The translations under genes and the position numbers were made by a program. Below the pieces are notes generated by a model. The model searched no databases. It saw only the letters and a list, made by a program, of their open reading frames with translations, and was not told where the DNA came from. Positions 6,825 to 15,658 of a stretch of DNA of 45,174 bases are shown here, piece by piece (the stretch's first letter is position 1; each line of letters opens with the position of its first letter). Origin of the DNA: an uncultured Clostridia bacterium (lineage in GTDB: Bacteria > Bacillota > Clostridia > Christensenellales > Borkfalkiaceae); the NCBI GenBank assembly GCA_949282385.1, contig CASDOP010000014.1:1-45174 (forward strand), read 5' to 3'.

Positions 6825-9764
6825 TCAGTTCCACTTAATATCGAGACTGCCGATATAAGTGGAGTTGTCGCCAACCGTACCGGTATGAAGCAGGCAGAAG
6901 CCGCCTTCGGTGTTGGCAGTTATGTCTGCGACGAGGTCAACCTTTTCGGCATAACCCATATTTGCCGCAGCTTCGGACTGAGGCTGACTGCTTTCGACAT
7001 GGGCATACAGTTTGTTGCCTTCCGTCCAGACATGTATAGTGCATTCGGTAAGATAGGTCGACGAGCGGATGGGTTCGCTTATCTCCTTGCTCTTGCCGTC
7101 AGCATGTTGCATGAGAACAAACTCGCAGCTGTCGCCGCTCGTTCTGTAAATTCTGAGACCGTAACCCGTAAGCGTTTCAGTATCGAACTTAATCATTATA
7201 TCCATATACTGATAATCCGAACCGAAGCCCTGCGAAGCCGTCTTGCCGGGCGCAACCTTGAGCGTTACGTCCATATCGCCGAACGTTTCGCCGATAGGCG
7301 TATATCTAAGTCTCGCGCCGCGCTGTACCTGGTATATACCGGTATAGTCAAGGAAGCCGTTCTTCGCGCCCGTGCCGTATGCCCACGAATTATCGGAAGT
7401 TGTCGTCCAGTTGTTAACCTTTGCGGAATACTTGGTGCTTTCTTCCGTACCGTCGAGAGGAATATATCCGGGCTGTGTATCTGCGGGGATGTAACCGTCA
7501 ACCGACCACATGCCTTCTATAACCTGAGGCTGAGCCGCCGTAGAGAACGTCGAGAAGTCGGTAGTAAGCCTGTTTGCAACCGTTATGCCCTGCTGAGCGA
7601 CGGGCGTCTGGCAAACGACCGAAACGGGTGCCGCGTAGTCGGAACGTATGGTCTTGGTTTCTATGGAAACCTTGAGATACTTGCCGACATATGCCTGCGA
7701 AAGAGGTATTTGGGTGAGCGGCGTATCTCCTCTGCCGACAGCGATTTCTATGGGATTGTCGCCTGCCGCATTGTCGCATACCGACCAGATTATTCTGGAC
7801 ATATCCGCTCTGCCGTCAAGTTCGAGAGTATAATCGACCTTAGCCGTGCCGTCCGCATTCTGCGAAATGACGGGCTGAGTTATAAATGTGGGTGCGGGAA
7901 GAATTGTAGGTCTTACCGTTATGGCAACCGCGCCTTCCAGACCGGATGCGTCCTTTGCCGTAACTATTACGGTTACCGTCTCTTCTTCCTGGTTAATACC
8001 CTCTATGAGGCAGGTCTTGCCGTCTTCGGAAGGCGTCAGCCTTACATACTTTTCATCGCTCTTATCAATCGACCAGGTAACGTCGCTCGTCGCGTTGTAA
8101 TCGGTGCTCTGGGGACCGAGAACGTCGTATCCCGCCATTACCGTGTCAACGCCCGACTCTATCGTAGCCGTAGTCGTGTAAGAAGTGCCGAACCAGGGGT
8201 TTTCAGTCTTCTGCGTATAAGCTTTCATCGAAGTGGGTATATCCTGCGCTTCGAGCGCGGTTACCTTTTCTTTCTGTCCCAGAGGATCCCAATCGTCGTC
8301 GCCGCGAAGAAGATTATATACGTTATATATTACGGTGCCGTCCTTATCCGTAAGCTTGAACGCCTTGAGAGCTTCCGTTCCCGTGAGGTCTACGCTCTTG
8401 TCCGCGTCCTTGCCGCCGTTATCCAATGCGATGGCTTTGCCGTTATGCGTTACGTTGGAATAGTAACTGCGGAAAGTATCGCTGAGAATGTCCGACCAGC
8501 CTATAGTTACGGGCACGGTGTATTCGTCCGTAAACGCGCAGTCGATGACCGTGAAAGGACCTGCACCCTTTGCGAGGTACTGTTCGACCTTGTCCGTTAC
8601 GTTGTAGTGGACGAGCTTCATCGTGCAGTCGAGCAATGTTACGCCGCTCGAACCGCCCCAAGGCTTGCCGCTGTAGAATTCGAAGTCGCAGCCGAGGTAA
8701 ACAGCCTTCGAAGAACCGTTGAGCGAGTCGTCCGTACTCTCCATATGACAGTTGACGTAAAGCGCGCGCTCGCTGCTTATGAAGGGCATCATGTTGAGGC
8801 GGCTGATAAATCTTACGTTTTCGGCGTAAAGTTTGTCGCCGCTGTACGAACCTATCTGACCCTGAGTAACGTTATTGGTTCTCTTGGGTCTGTTGAGAGA
8901 AGGGTTAAGGGGATATTCGAGGTCGACGTTGCAGTAATCGCCGAACGTTATGTTCTTGAGCGTAAGTCCGTCGCCCGTGATGTTGAACATCGTCCAGTTG
9001 CCGCCGTCAAAGCCTTCGTTATGTCCGTAGTTGGCCGCTATGACGACGTTGCGAGCATCGTCCGTAAGTCCTATTATCTGAAGGTTTTCACAGGACTTGA
9101 CTATGCCGTAAGCCTCCGAAGTGGAAGGCGAGTCGGGATTATGTATCCAATAAACGTAAGGCGCAACGTACATGACCATGGGGTCGGTTTCCGTGCCGTC
9201 CACGAGATGGTCCATCGCCTGTTTGAACGAGTTATAAACATTGGCATATCCTTCGATTTCCTCGTCGGAAAGTCTGCCGTCTACGTAGATTGCCTTTTCG
9301 CCTATTTCTACAGTCTGTTCCTCTCCCTCATATCCGTAAGTAAAGGACATTCCGTCCTTTGCCAGCGTTACGGGGAACTGTTCCACGACGTCTTCCACAG
9401 GCTCGGGTTCTTTTTGGGTGAATTTTGCGTAAAGGGTCAGATCGCCCTTTATCTGCGTGGCAAAACTGAACAGCTGCGTTCTGGCACTGTCGGTATACCA
9501 GCCGTTGAAGTCGTAATCAGTCTTTTCAGGCGTCCAGTCAAACGCAAGATCGCCGTCTTTGACCGTCTGTTCCCTGAGTTTCGTCGTGTTGTCCTCTGCA
9601 AGGAACGTTACGGTGTAATAGTTTTCTTTTACGATAGGTTTAGTGTCGCCATCGTCCTGCGAATTGTCCGCGGGCGGCGTACACGAAGCCAACATCGTCA
9701 TGCCGAAAATGCCTGCAAGCAGTACGCTTAGCAATTTCAGCTTTTTGGTCTTCGATACTCTCAT
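6825..9764 (-). CDS. Large lipoprotein with B-repeat, beta-helix and LamG-like regions
   Basis: A 979-residue exported protein. Lys-rich signal peptide with lipobox LASC (Cys28 lipidated); one InlB-type B-repeat (about 48–114, ending FNGWYTD and LTLYAKFT); a right-handed beta-helix region (about 155–470) with the ladder pattern of pectinesterases and pectate lyases, including LTLKNITFGDY, ALYVNCHMESTDDSL and FEFYSGKPWGGSSG; a bacterial Ig-like region (about 560–660); and a C-terminal LamG/concanavalin-like region (about 760–979). The helix with SGKPWG resembles carbohydrate esterase family 8, but I cannot confirm its catalytic pair. It probably binds or modifies plant polysaccharide at the cell surface. 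It has its own promoter, AGGAGCG ribosome site and terminator. Confidence 0.8.
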   Translation of the reverse strand: MRVSKTKKLKLLSVLLAGIFGMTMLASCTPPADNSQDDGDTKPIVKENYYTVTFLAEDNTTKLREQTVKDGDLAFDWTPEKTDYDFNGWYTDSARTQLFSFATQIKGDLTLYAKFTQKEPEPVEDVVEQFPVTLAKDGMSFTYGYEGEEQTVEIGEKAIYVDGRLSDEEIEGYANVYNSFKQAMDHLVDGTETDPMVMYVAPYVYWIHNPDSPSTSEAYGIVKSCENLQIIGLTDDARNVVIAANYGHNEGFDGGNWTMFNITGDGLTLKNITFGDYCNVDLEYPLNPSLNRPKRTNNVTQGQIGSYSGDKLYAENVRFISRLNMMPFISSERALYVNCHMESTDDSLNGSSKAVYLGCDFEFYSGKPWGGSSGVTLLDCTMKLVHYNVTDKVEQYLAKGAGPFTVIDCAFTDEYTVPVTIGWSDILSDTFRSYYSNVTHNGKAIALDNGGKDADKSVDLTGTEALKAFKLTDKDGTVIYNVYNLLRGDDDWDPLGQKEKVTALEAQDIPTSMKAYTQKTENPWFGTSYTTTATIESGVDTVMAGYDVLGPQSTDYNATSDVTWSIDKSDEKYVRLTPSEDGKTCLIEGINQEEETVTVIVTAKDASGLEGAVAITVRPTILPAPTFITQPVISQNADGTAKVDYTLELDGRADMSRIIWSVCDNAAGDNPIEIAVGRGDTPLTQIPLSQAYVGKYLKVSIETKTIRSDYAAPVSVVCQTPVAQQGITVANRLTTDFSTFSTAAQPQVIEGMWSVDGYIPADTQPGYIPLDGTEESTKYSAKVNNWTTTSDNSWAYGTGAKNGFLDYTGIYQVQRGARLRYTPIGETFGDMDVTLKVAPGKTASQGFGSDYQYMDIMIKFDTETLTGYGLRIYRTSGDSCEFVLMQHADGKSKEISEPIRSSTYLTECTIHVWTEGNKLYAHVESSQPQSEAAANMGYAEKVDLVADITANTEGGFCLLHTGTVGDNSTYIGSLDIKWN

Positions 9765-9853
9765 CTTTTCGCTCCTGTCATGAATTTTTAAGGCTTGAAG
9801 CGCGCCGTCTTATTGCCGCTCGACGAGCATTGCACTTTTCACCCCTTAATCAC

Positions 9854-9881
9854 ATAATATCAGCGGGAAATGCGTTGTCAA
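9854..9881 (-). promoter_or_regulatory. Promoter of the 979-residue lipoprotein gene
   Basis: TTGACA (9876–9881) and TATTAT (9854–9859) on the minus strand, 16 bp apart, giving a leader of about 80 bases. Confidence 0.7.
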
Positions 9882-10399
9882 TAGGGAAAATCAAAATATT
9901 TTGAACACTTTTCACAATAAAAGTCAGCGCAGACCACCGACTGGCTTTTATAGACAAAATCCGAAAGTTTAATTAAACCGTGATGTATTAATTTGACTAA
10001 TCGCGGCAACGACAAAAAAATTTATATCCCTTTCGCCGCGGTCAACAGCTGCGCCGACGCGCAATCGGCGCGTTATAGTGGATACACTGCGACAAAAGCG
10101 GGCAAAATTGCGAATAAAAAAACGCCCGCGCGCGGAATTTTTTCCGCGCGCGGGCGACAAGAAGGAAGTATTCGTTGCAGGGATGGGCAACTGCTCACAA
10201 AATTACTTGCCTGGCTGTCATTAATTAAATTGAGGCGAAGTCTGAAAGGGCGCACCGACACAGGAGCGATAAGATGAGACGATGAACTACTCTGAAGACG
10301 ACGATGCGCCCGAAATCAGACAACGCCTGAGCAATAAACGGCGCGGCGATCCGCGCCACGGAAAAATACGCACGGCAAATGCGCATTCAGGGGACAGGA
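9882..10399. other. Non-coding stretch between lipoprotein promoter and agrD
   Basis: No convincing gene is found. It holds an AT-flanked stem at about 9923–9956, a GC-rich hairpin near 10050–10070, the terminator at 10116–10156, and about 240 bases of apparent 3' untranslated region between agrD and that terminator. A 59-codon plus-strand frame at 10281–10460 with an upstream AGGAGC is antisense to agrD and is not called. Confidence 0.5.
10116..10156 (-). terminator. Terminator of the agr operon
   Basis: A 15-bp perfect GC-rich stem (10123–10137 with 10142–10156), a four-base loop, and seven T on the minus strand. It is the first terminator downstream of agrD. Confidence 0.9.
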
Positions 10400-10555
10400 T
10401 TACTTATCCTGCTTTTCCGATTGCTGTCTTAAAAGTTGTGCGGGAACTCTGGGCTGATTGAACCAGACGCCGCACCTGCCTACCGAGCGTTCGCCCGTTG
10501 CGCGGGCAATCTTTAAGATGATATTGGTTTTTTTGTCTTCTTTGGGCATTTTCAT
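10400..10555 (-). CDS. agrD: AgrD-like autoinducer pre-peptide
   Basis: A 51-residue peptide with the AgrD layout. The charged N-terminal leader (MKMPKEDKKTNIILKIARA) is short. The cysteine ring segment CGVWF (Cys28–Phe32) is followed by the conserved recognition tail NQPRVPAQL, equivalent to the xQPxxPxxL tail of clostridial and staphylococcal AgrD. By analogy with the clostridial CxWFT thiolactones, the mature signal would be a five-membered thiolactone ring CGVWF with an unknown N-terminal tail. GGGGGAGG lies six bases before ATG 10555. Downstream of agrB in the same operon. Ring boundaries are inferred. Confidence 0.88.
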   Translation of the reverse strand: MKMPKEDKKTNIILKIARATGERSVGRCGVWFNQPRVPAQLLRQQSEKQDK

Positions 10556-10692
10556 AATAGACCTCCCCCGAAAAAAAATTTGTACATCCATAATAATACA
10601 AAAAATTCTTTTGCAAAGCCTTACAGCCTGTTATGCGCTTCTGACGGCTTCAAATGCACGTCGGCAGGCAAATTTGACTTACTACGGAGCGA

Positions 10693-11295
10693 TTAAGATT
10701 TTTCCTCGCCGGCATGAACCTCGCCGTAAACCACCTTGCCCGTCAGCATTGAAAGACAGACGCACGCAAGCGGGAAAGCCATGGAAAAAGCCGCGCCGCT
10801 GTCAGGCAACAGATACATAAAAGCTATGCACAGCATGGTAACCGCACCCGCGCCGACAGTTGCCAACGCGTTGAGCTTTTTGGCTTTCTTTTCCGATACG
10901 GGATTGAACGGATGGCATACGGGCGCGAACAGCATTGCGGGGAACATTACCGCGAGCGAAACCGCCACCGAAACCGCATCAAGCAAGCGCGGCGGAAGAA
11001 AATAAAGACACAGCGCAAAAACAGCGTAAAAGAAAATTAAAAGCCCCATGCAACCGAGATGACTTTTTGCGTGATACCCGCCCATGCACCTGCGCGCGGC
11101 TATGAACACGACGGCGAAAATCGCCGTCTGGTAGTACAGGCGCAGCGCCAGCGCCGCGGCGAGCAGAATTACAAAATTTAGCGCCGTGGAAAGCAGCATT
11201 TCGAAGCAGTAAATATATACTTCTTCTTCATCCTCTTCTATTTTGTTCCGCGTAATAAAAAAACGCGTTATCTTTTGTGCGAGCAGTTTAAACAT
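10693..11295 (-). CDS. agrB: AgrB-like peptide-processing membrane protease
   Basis: A 200-residue membrane protein of the accessory gene regulator B family. It carries the catalytic histidine and cysteine seven residues apart in GGYHAKSHLGC (His75, Cys82), after the conserved RRCMGG, with about five to six hydrophobic helices. AgrB removes the C-terminal part of AgrD and helps form the thiolactone at the membrane. The N-terminal pattern (KITRFFITRNKIEEDEEEVYIYCFEMLLS) matches family starts, though no good ribosome site is seen. The gene lies between agrC and agrD. Confidence 0.93.
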   Translation of the reverse strand: MFKLLAQKITRFFITRNKIEEDEEEVYIYCFEMLLSTALNFVILLAAALALRLYYQTAIFAVVFIAARRCMGGYHAKSHLGCMGLLIFFYAVFALCLYFLPPRLLDAVSVAVSLAVMFPAMLFAPVCHPFNPVSEKKAKKLNALATVGAGAVTMLCIAFMYLLPDSGAAFSMAFPLACVCLSMLTGKVVYGEVHAGEEKS

Positions 11296-11378
11296 ATCTG
11301 CCCGAAAGATAACGCATTTTACATTTTATTTCAATACCGAGCGCCCAACACACACGTTTTACGGCCTGAAAAGCATTT

Positions 11379-12680
11379 TCAGCCGACTTTTGCACCGTCG
11401 CAGAGCAACGCAACCGACACGCTGAACACGTTGTCGTCGGTAGAAATTTCTACCGCGCCGCCATACTTTTCCGCAAGACTTTTAACCCGCCTCAGTCCGA
11501 AACCGTGGCTCAACTTATCCTGCTTGCTCGTCTGTCCGTCCTCCGGCAGAGCGCCGTCGAAAGGATTGCTTATGTTTATGCAGATGAGGTTGCCGCTCTG
11601 GGTGAACGCCAGCTTTATGCGCCGCCCCGTCTCCAGCTTCATGCAGGCTTCGAAAGCATTATCCAGAAGATTGCCCGTAAGCACGCACAAGTCTATCAGA
11701 TCTATTCCGTCGAAACCCGCTATATAGCAGGTACAGTCGAAGTCTATGCCCTTTTCGGCAAAAGAAGCCGTCTTGGCGTTTATCAGCGCGTCCACTCCCG
11801 CGTCGCCCGTATAAACTATGCTCTGCATGCCGTTTACCGTGCGGCATATTCCGTCCACCCTCGCCGCCGCCTGCTCATCATCTGCGGAAATGAGTTGCCT
11901 TATGGCGAACAGAGCATTTTTAAGGTCGTGCATTTCGCGCGCAGAAGCCTGCTGTTTTTCAATGAGTTCGGCGGAGTACTGCGCCTGCATTTCGAGCTGC
12001 ATTTTATCCATTTCGAGAAGACTGCGCCGCTTGTTCTGGCGGGCATATTCTTCAAACAGATAAAACACGAGAACGTTCGAGGCGGCGAGCAACAGACTTG
12101 CAACCGCGCCCGCAACGGCGAACACCGGGTCCGTGCCTGCGCCGAAACAGCCTATCAGCACTATGCCCACGCCTATCGTAACGAGAGGAAATAGCGCAAA
12201 AAGCGCCGCCTGCTTGGCGGATATGCGTATTTCCGCATAGCGGAAGCGGTGCGCGAACACCTTTACGCAGAACAGTGCGAGAGATTTGGAAGCAAATACC
12301 CCCACCGTATAATAAATAAGACTGTCGCGTATGCCGTCCACCGTCATTGAGAATATCGCCGAAAGCAGAAATCCCGCTATAAGCTCGCACAGGTTGATGA
12401 ACAGAAAGAAAACTATCACGCCCACGCAGCGCGATTTAGCGTCGACGTCGTACAAAAACGAGAGAAAAACGATAAAAACGAACAGGCTGACGAGTTTTAC
12501 CCAGGTATCCGATATGAAATAATAAATGACGCCGATGAGCGCTACGAATGCGACGTAAGCGAGCAGCCTCAGCCATAAATTTGCTTTCTTCGACCTGCCG
12601 AGCGCGCCGAAAAAGACGCTTATTATATACGCTTCAAAAATTACGCTGCATATATCTGCAGACAAAAACATCCACTTCAT
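11379..12680 (-). CDS. agrC: AgrC-like GHKL sensor histidine kinase
   Basis: A 433-residue kinase. Six or so N-terminal membrane helices (about 1–210) form the peptide-sensing region. A dimerisation helix carries the phosphorylated histidine in REMHDLKNALF, and the GHKL ATPase domain has LLDNAFEA (N box) and HGFGLRRVKSLAEKYGG (G box). This is the HPK10/AgrC type. ATG 12680 overlaps the agrA stop by four bases (ATGA), showing translational coupling; the frame open upstream of it belongs to the agrA region. It should phosphorylate the product of agrA when the cyclic peptide is bound. Confidence 0.92.
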   Translation of the reverse strand: MKWMFLSADICSVIFEAYIISVFFGALGRSKKANLWLRLLAYVAFVALIGVIYYFISDTWVKLVSLFVFIVFLSFLYDVDAKSRCVGVIVFFLFINLCELIAGFLLSAIFSMTVDGIRDSLIYYTVGVFASKSLALFCVKVFAHRFRYAEIRISAKQAALFALFPLVTIGVGIVLIGCFGAGTDPVFAVAGAVASLLLAASNVLVFYLFEEYARQNKRRSLLEMDKMQLEMQAQYSAELIEKQQASAREMHDLKNALFAIRQLISADDEQAAARVDGICRTVNGMQSIVYTGDAGVDALINAKTASFAEKGIDFDCTCYIAGFDGIDLIDLCVLTGNLLDNAFEACMKLETGRRIKLAFTQSGNLICINISNPFDGALPEDGQTSKQDKLSHGFGLRRVKSLAEKYGGAVEISTDDNVFSVSVALLCDGAKVG

Positions 12681-13417
12681 AACAGTTTCCCCGCATTCGA
12701 TTTTGTCAGTTCGGTTATGAACGATTGCCTGAAACTGCGGCTTAAAGGAATTCTGCCCGCGCCGTCGGACATGACGATTTCGTCGCCCTCTACTCCGCCG
12801 ACGCACCTCAGATTTACGAGAAAACTCTTGTGGCTCTTTGCAAAACCGTAACCGCTGAGGCGCTTTTCGTAGGCAGATATGTTGCCGTAATGCTCGATTT
12901 CGCCGTCGCGCAGAACGAGCTTTACCTGCTTGCGGTAAACTTCGATATAGACAATATCCCCGACGGAAACATGCCTCACCGCGCCTTCTGTTCTGACTTC
13001 GAGTTTGCTGTGTATGCGGCGGTAAAGCTGCACCGCCCTCTTTATGTCATTGGCAAAATCTTCTTCGTTAATCGGCTTTTTGAGAAACTGAAACGAACCC
13101 AGCCTGAAAATTTCGGTTATGTAGCTTGTATGGGCGGTAACGAAAAACACTATGCAGCCGCGATATATCTTTTTAATCTGCCTCACCGTCTCTATGCCGT
13201 TGAGTTTGGCGAGTTCTATATCCATAAAAAGTATATCCGCAGGCTGAACTTCCATGGCTTTTATAAGTTCTTCGCCGCTGCAATAGCATGAAACGGCGTA
13301 AGCCGCGTCCTCGGGAAAATACTTTTTCAAAAGAGAACAGACGTCGTCTATGCACGCCTGTTCGTCGTCGCAAACCGCAATTTTTATTGCATTTTTGTCA
13401 TCTGTGCAACAGTTCAT
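12677..13417 (-). CDS. agrA: AgrA-like LytTR response regulator
   Basis: A 246-residue regulator. The receiver domain (about 10–130) has the acidic pair in CDDE, the phospho-acceptor in ILFMDIEL (Asp66) and the conserved lysine in FLKKPI. The LytTR DNA-binding domain (about 145–240) includes GDIVYIEVYRKQVKL and the family's C-terminal SFLVNLRCV and PLSRSFRQSF elements. GGAG lies upstream of ATG 13417. It is first in the operon, ahead of the kinase, which differs from the usual agrBDCA order. Like other AgrA proteins it probably activates its own promoter at 13440–13468. Confidence 0.92.
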   Translation of the reverse strand: MNCCTDDKNAIKIAVCDDEQACIDDVCSLLKKYFPEDAAYAVSCYCSGEELIKAMEVQPADILFMDIELAKLNGIETVRQIKKIYRGCIVFFVTAHTSYITEIFRLGSFQFLKKPINEEDFANDIKRAVQLYRRIHSKLEVRTEGAVRHVSVGDIVYIEVYRKQVKLVLRDGEIEHYGNISAYEKRLSGYGFAKSHKSFLVNLRCVGGVEGDEIVMSDGAGRIPLSRSFRQSFITELTKSNAGKLL

Positions 13418-13439
13418 CGTCCCAATCTCCAATGAACAG

Positions 13440-13468
13440 ATTATAACAGCAAAATACACATTTTGCAA
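13440..13468 (-). promoter_or_regulatory. Promoter of the agr operon
   Basis: TTGCAA (13463–13468) and TATAAT (13440–13445) on the minus strand with 17-bp spacing. Just upstream lies an inverted repeat, TTTTTGCGC (13480–13488) with GCGCAAAAA (13497–13505), and then three copies of CAAAAAAC. Confidence 0.75.
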
Positions 13469-13499
13469 ATATTTATTACTTTTTGCGCCACGAATTGCG

Positions 13500-13539
13500 C
13501 AAAAAACTTAAAAATCAGCAAAAAACGCAGACAAAAAAC
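13500..13539. repeat. Three direct CAAAAAAC repeats upstream of agrA
   Basis: CAAAAAAC occurs at 13500–13507, 13519–13526 and 13532–13539, about 30–70 bp upstream of the agr -35 box. The position suits an activator site, but the sequence does not match the classical AgrA direct repeat and the region is A-rich, so chance is possible. Confidence 0.35.
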
Positions 13540-13645
13540 CGCAAAAACGTCAAATTTATATAAAATGCGGTTTATCCGAAAGCATAGCCGCGCAAAAGCG
13601 CGCCTTAAACGCGGGCACATGAAAACCGACGCATTGCGTTTATGC

Positions 13646-13687
13646 AAAAAACTGACGCGGGGCGCAACCGCGCCCCGCGTCAGTTTT
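13646..13687 (-). terminator. Terminator of the glucuronoxylan operon
   Basis: An 18-bp perfect stem (13648–13665 with 13670–13687), an AACC loop, and a T tract on the minus strand. It lies downstream of the SDR gene. Confidence 0.9.
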
Positions 13688-13740
13688 ATAATTCGTCTGA
13701 TCAGAATTCCGAGATGACGCGAAATTTACGCCTTTAAAAT

Positions 13741-14589
13741 TTATACTCCGGAATAAGCGTTGAAACCGCCGTCGATGGGAAGAACGACGCCGTTAACGAA
13801 GGAAGAAGCTTCTTCGCTGGCGAGGAATATAACCGCGCCGATGAGCTCTTCCGCCTTGCCGAACCTGTCCATGGGGGTATTGCGCAAAATCTTTTCGGTG
13901 CGCGCGGTGGGCGTGCCGTCGTCGTTGAACAACAGCTTTTCGTTCTGCTTGGTTACGAAGAAACCGGGCGCTATTGCGTTGCAGCGTATGCCCACTTTGG
14001 AAAAATGCACCGCGAGCCACTGCGTGAAGTTGGAAATTGCAGCTTTTGCTCCGCTGTATGCGGGAATTTTTGTGAGGGGCGTGAAAGCGTTCATGGACGA
14101 TATATTGATTATCGAACAACCGCTTTTGCCTATCATATCCTTGGCGAACTCCTGCGTGGGAAGGAGCGTACCCATGTAGTTGAGGTTGAACACGAACTGA
14201 ATGCCTTCGGGGTCGAGGTCGAAGAAAGTCTTCATTTTGCCGACTTCCGCAGGGTTGAAAAACTCGTTGTCGGTGTTGGCTTTGGGGTTATTTCCGCCCG
14301 CGCCGTTGATTAAAATGTCGCACTTGCCGAAATCTTTCAGAATTTCCTCGTGCGCCTTGCGTATGGATTGAGGGTCGAGAACGTTGCACTCATACGCCTT
14401 GGCAACCAGCCCTCTCGCCATAATCGCGTCCTCATACGCCTTTGCCTTTTCGTACGTGCGATCGAGGAGCGCAACCTTTGCGCCGCATTCGCACAATGCT
14501 TCCGACAGCATGGAGCACAGAACGCCGCCCGCGCCCGTAACTGCTATAACTTTGTCTTTTAATGCGCCTTCAAACTGAGGTAATTTCAT
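13741..14589 (-). CDS. uxuB: SDR-family D-mannonate oxidoreductase (fructuronate reductase)
   Basis: A 282-residue short-chain dehydrogenase. It has the nucleotide-binding motif TGAGGVLCS near residue 20, NGAGG, the catalytic serine in INISSMN, the YSGAK active-site tyrosine and lysine, and IDGGF near the C terminus. The closest family in context is the SDR-type fructuronate reductase (Bacillus YjmF), which makes D-mannonate from D-fructuronate. It follows mannonate dehydratase by 19 bp and ends the operon. GGGAGATG precedes ATG 14589; the frame open upstream overlaps uxuA and is not used. Substrate is inferred from context. Confidence 0.82.
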   Translation of the reverse strand: MKLPQFEGALKDKVIAVTGAGGVLCSMLSEALCECGAKVALLDRTYEKAKAYEDAIMARGLVAKAYECNVLDPQSIRKAHEEILKDFGKCDILINGAGGNNPKANTDNEFFNPAEVGKMKTFFDLDPEGIQFVFNLNYMGTLLPTQEFAKDMIGKSGCSIINISSMNAFTPLTKIPAYSGAKAAISNFTQWLAVHFSKVGIRCNAIAPGFFVTKQNEKLLFNDDGTPTARTEKILRNTPMDRFGKAEELIGAVIFLASEEASSFVNGVVLPIDGGFNAYSGV

Positions 14590-14608
14590 ATATACATCTC
14601 CCGAAAAT

Positions 14609-15646
14609 TTATTTTTTAAGATCTTTTTTAACAGCTTCAAAAAGTCCGCTGAGGTAGCATGCTCCCATCGCTCTGTCGAAAAGTCCGTAACCGGGCTTAG
14701 CGTCTTCGCCCCATACGTTTCTGCCGTGGTCGGGGCGGATATAGCCTTCAAAACCGTTTTCTTCGAGCGCTCTCACTATGCCGTAAACGTCAACGTTGCC
14801 GCACGAAGTCATATGCCCGTTTTCGAAGAAGTCGGTATCGGAAGTATACTTAAGCTGACGGAGATGAGCAAAGTATATGCGGTCGGCATACTTTGCAGCC
14901 ATTTTCACGAGGTCGTTGAACCTTCCCGCGCCGAGCGAGCCAGTGCAGAAAGTTATGCCGTTGTGCTTGTTGGGCACGGCTTTGAAAAGCCTGTCGTAAT
15001 CTTCTTCCCTGCCTACTATTCTGGGCAGACCGAAGATGTCCCAAGGGGGGTCGTCGGGGTGAACGGCGAGATTTACGTCTGCCTCATCGCAGGCAGGCAT
15101 TACCGCGTTGAGGAAATACACATAATTTTCAAACAGTTTTTCGTGCGTCATCCCCTCGTATTCCTTCAAAAGGCCGTTGAGTTCTTCGGACGTATAGCTT
15201 TCATCCCATCCGGGAAGGCGGAGATTGTGCTTATCGAGCTTGGCGAAGTCTGCCTCGCTGTACGAGAGCGAAGTCGCGCCGTCGGCGTGCTTGTAATAAA
15301 GGTTGGTGCGGAACCAGTCGAAAACCGGCATGAAGTTGTAGCATATGCACTTTACGCCCGCCTTGCCGCAGTTTATTATGTTCTGCTTGTAGGCTTCGAT
15401 ATACTTATCCCTCGTCGGTTTACCGAGTTTTATATCCTCGTGTACGGGCACGGATTCTATAACTTCCATCTCAAGCCCCGCGTCGTTGCAGAGCTTTTTG
15501 AGGTGAAGAAGTTTATCCAAGCCCCATACTGCGCCTACAGGCTCGTCGTACACCGCGGTAACGACGCCAGTCATGCCCTGGATCTGTTTGATGTAATTCA
15601 AAGGTATGCAGTCCTTTTCTCCATACCAGCGGAATGTCATTTTCAT
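14609..15646 (-). CDS. uxuA: Mannonate dehydratase
   Basis: A 345-residue TIM-barrel enzyme of the UxuA family that dehydrates D-mannonate to 2-keto-3-deoxy-D-gluconate. Recognisable blocks are MTFRWYGEKDCIPL at the N terminus, GVKCICYNFMPVFDWFRT, LAVHPDDPPWDIFGLPRI, ITFCTGSLGAG, YFAHLRQLK and the C-terminal IRPDHGR, which contribute the metal- and substrate-binding His, Asp and Cys residues. The length is normal. It sits 12 bp after the HAD gene, whose stop overlaps this gene's GTGAGG ribosome site. Confidence 0.95.
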   Translation of the reverse strand: MKMTFRWYGEKDCIPLNYIKQIQGMTGVVTAVYDEPVGAVWGLDKLLHLKKLCNDAGLEMEVIESVPVHEDIKLGKPTRDKYIEAYKQNIINCGKAGVKCICYNFMPVFDWFRTNLYYKHADGATSLSYSEADFAKLDKHNLRLPGWDESYTSEELNGLLKEYEGMTHEKLFENYVYFLNAVMPACDEADVNLAVHPDDPPWDIFGLPRIVGREEDYDRLFKAVPNKHNGITFCTGSLGAGRFNDLVKMAAKYADRIYFAHLRQLKYTSDTDFFENGHMTSCGNVDVYGIVRALEENGFEGYIRPDHGRNVWGEDAKPGYGLFDRAMGACYLSGLFEAVKKDLKK

Positions 15647-15658
15647 ATTTTTATTGCC

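Noticed and set aside
6687..9731. A 1,014-codon plus-strand open frame opposite the 979-residue lipoprotein.
   Set aside because: It is a shadow of codon usage on the minus strand. The minus-strand protein has a signal peptide, recognised domains, ribosome site, promoter and terminator, while this frame has none.
10281..10460. A 59-codon plus-strand frame with AGGAGC upstream.
   Set aside because: It is antisense to agrD, which is strongly supported, and its composition is not protein-like. It was kept only as a remark.
11438..11455. An 18-bp palindrome as an operator within agrC.
   Set aside because: It is inside coding sequence that fits the kinase domain. It is mentioned only for its similarity to the palindrome at 6565.
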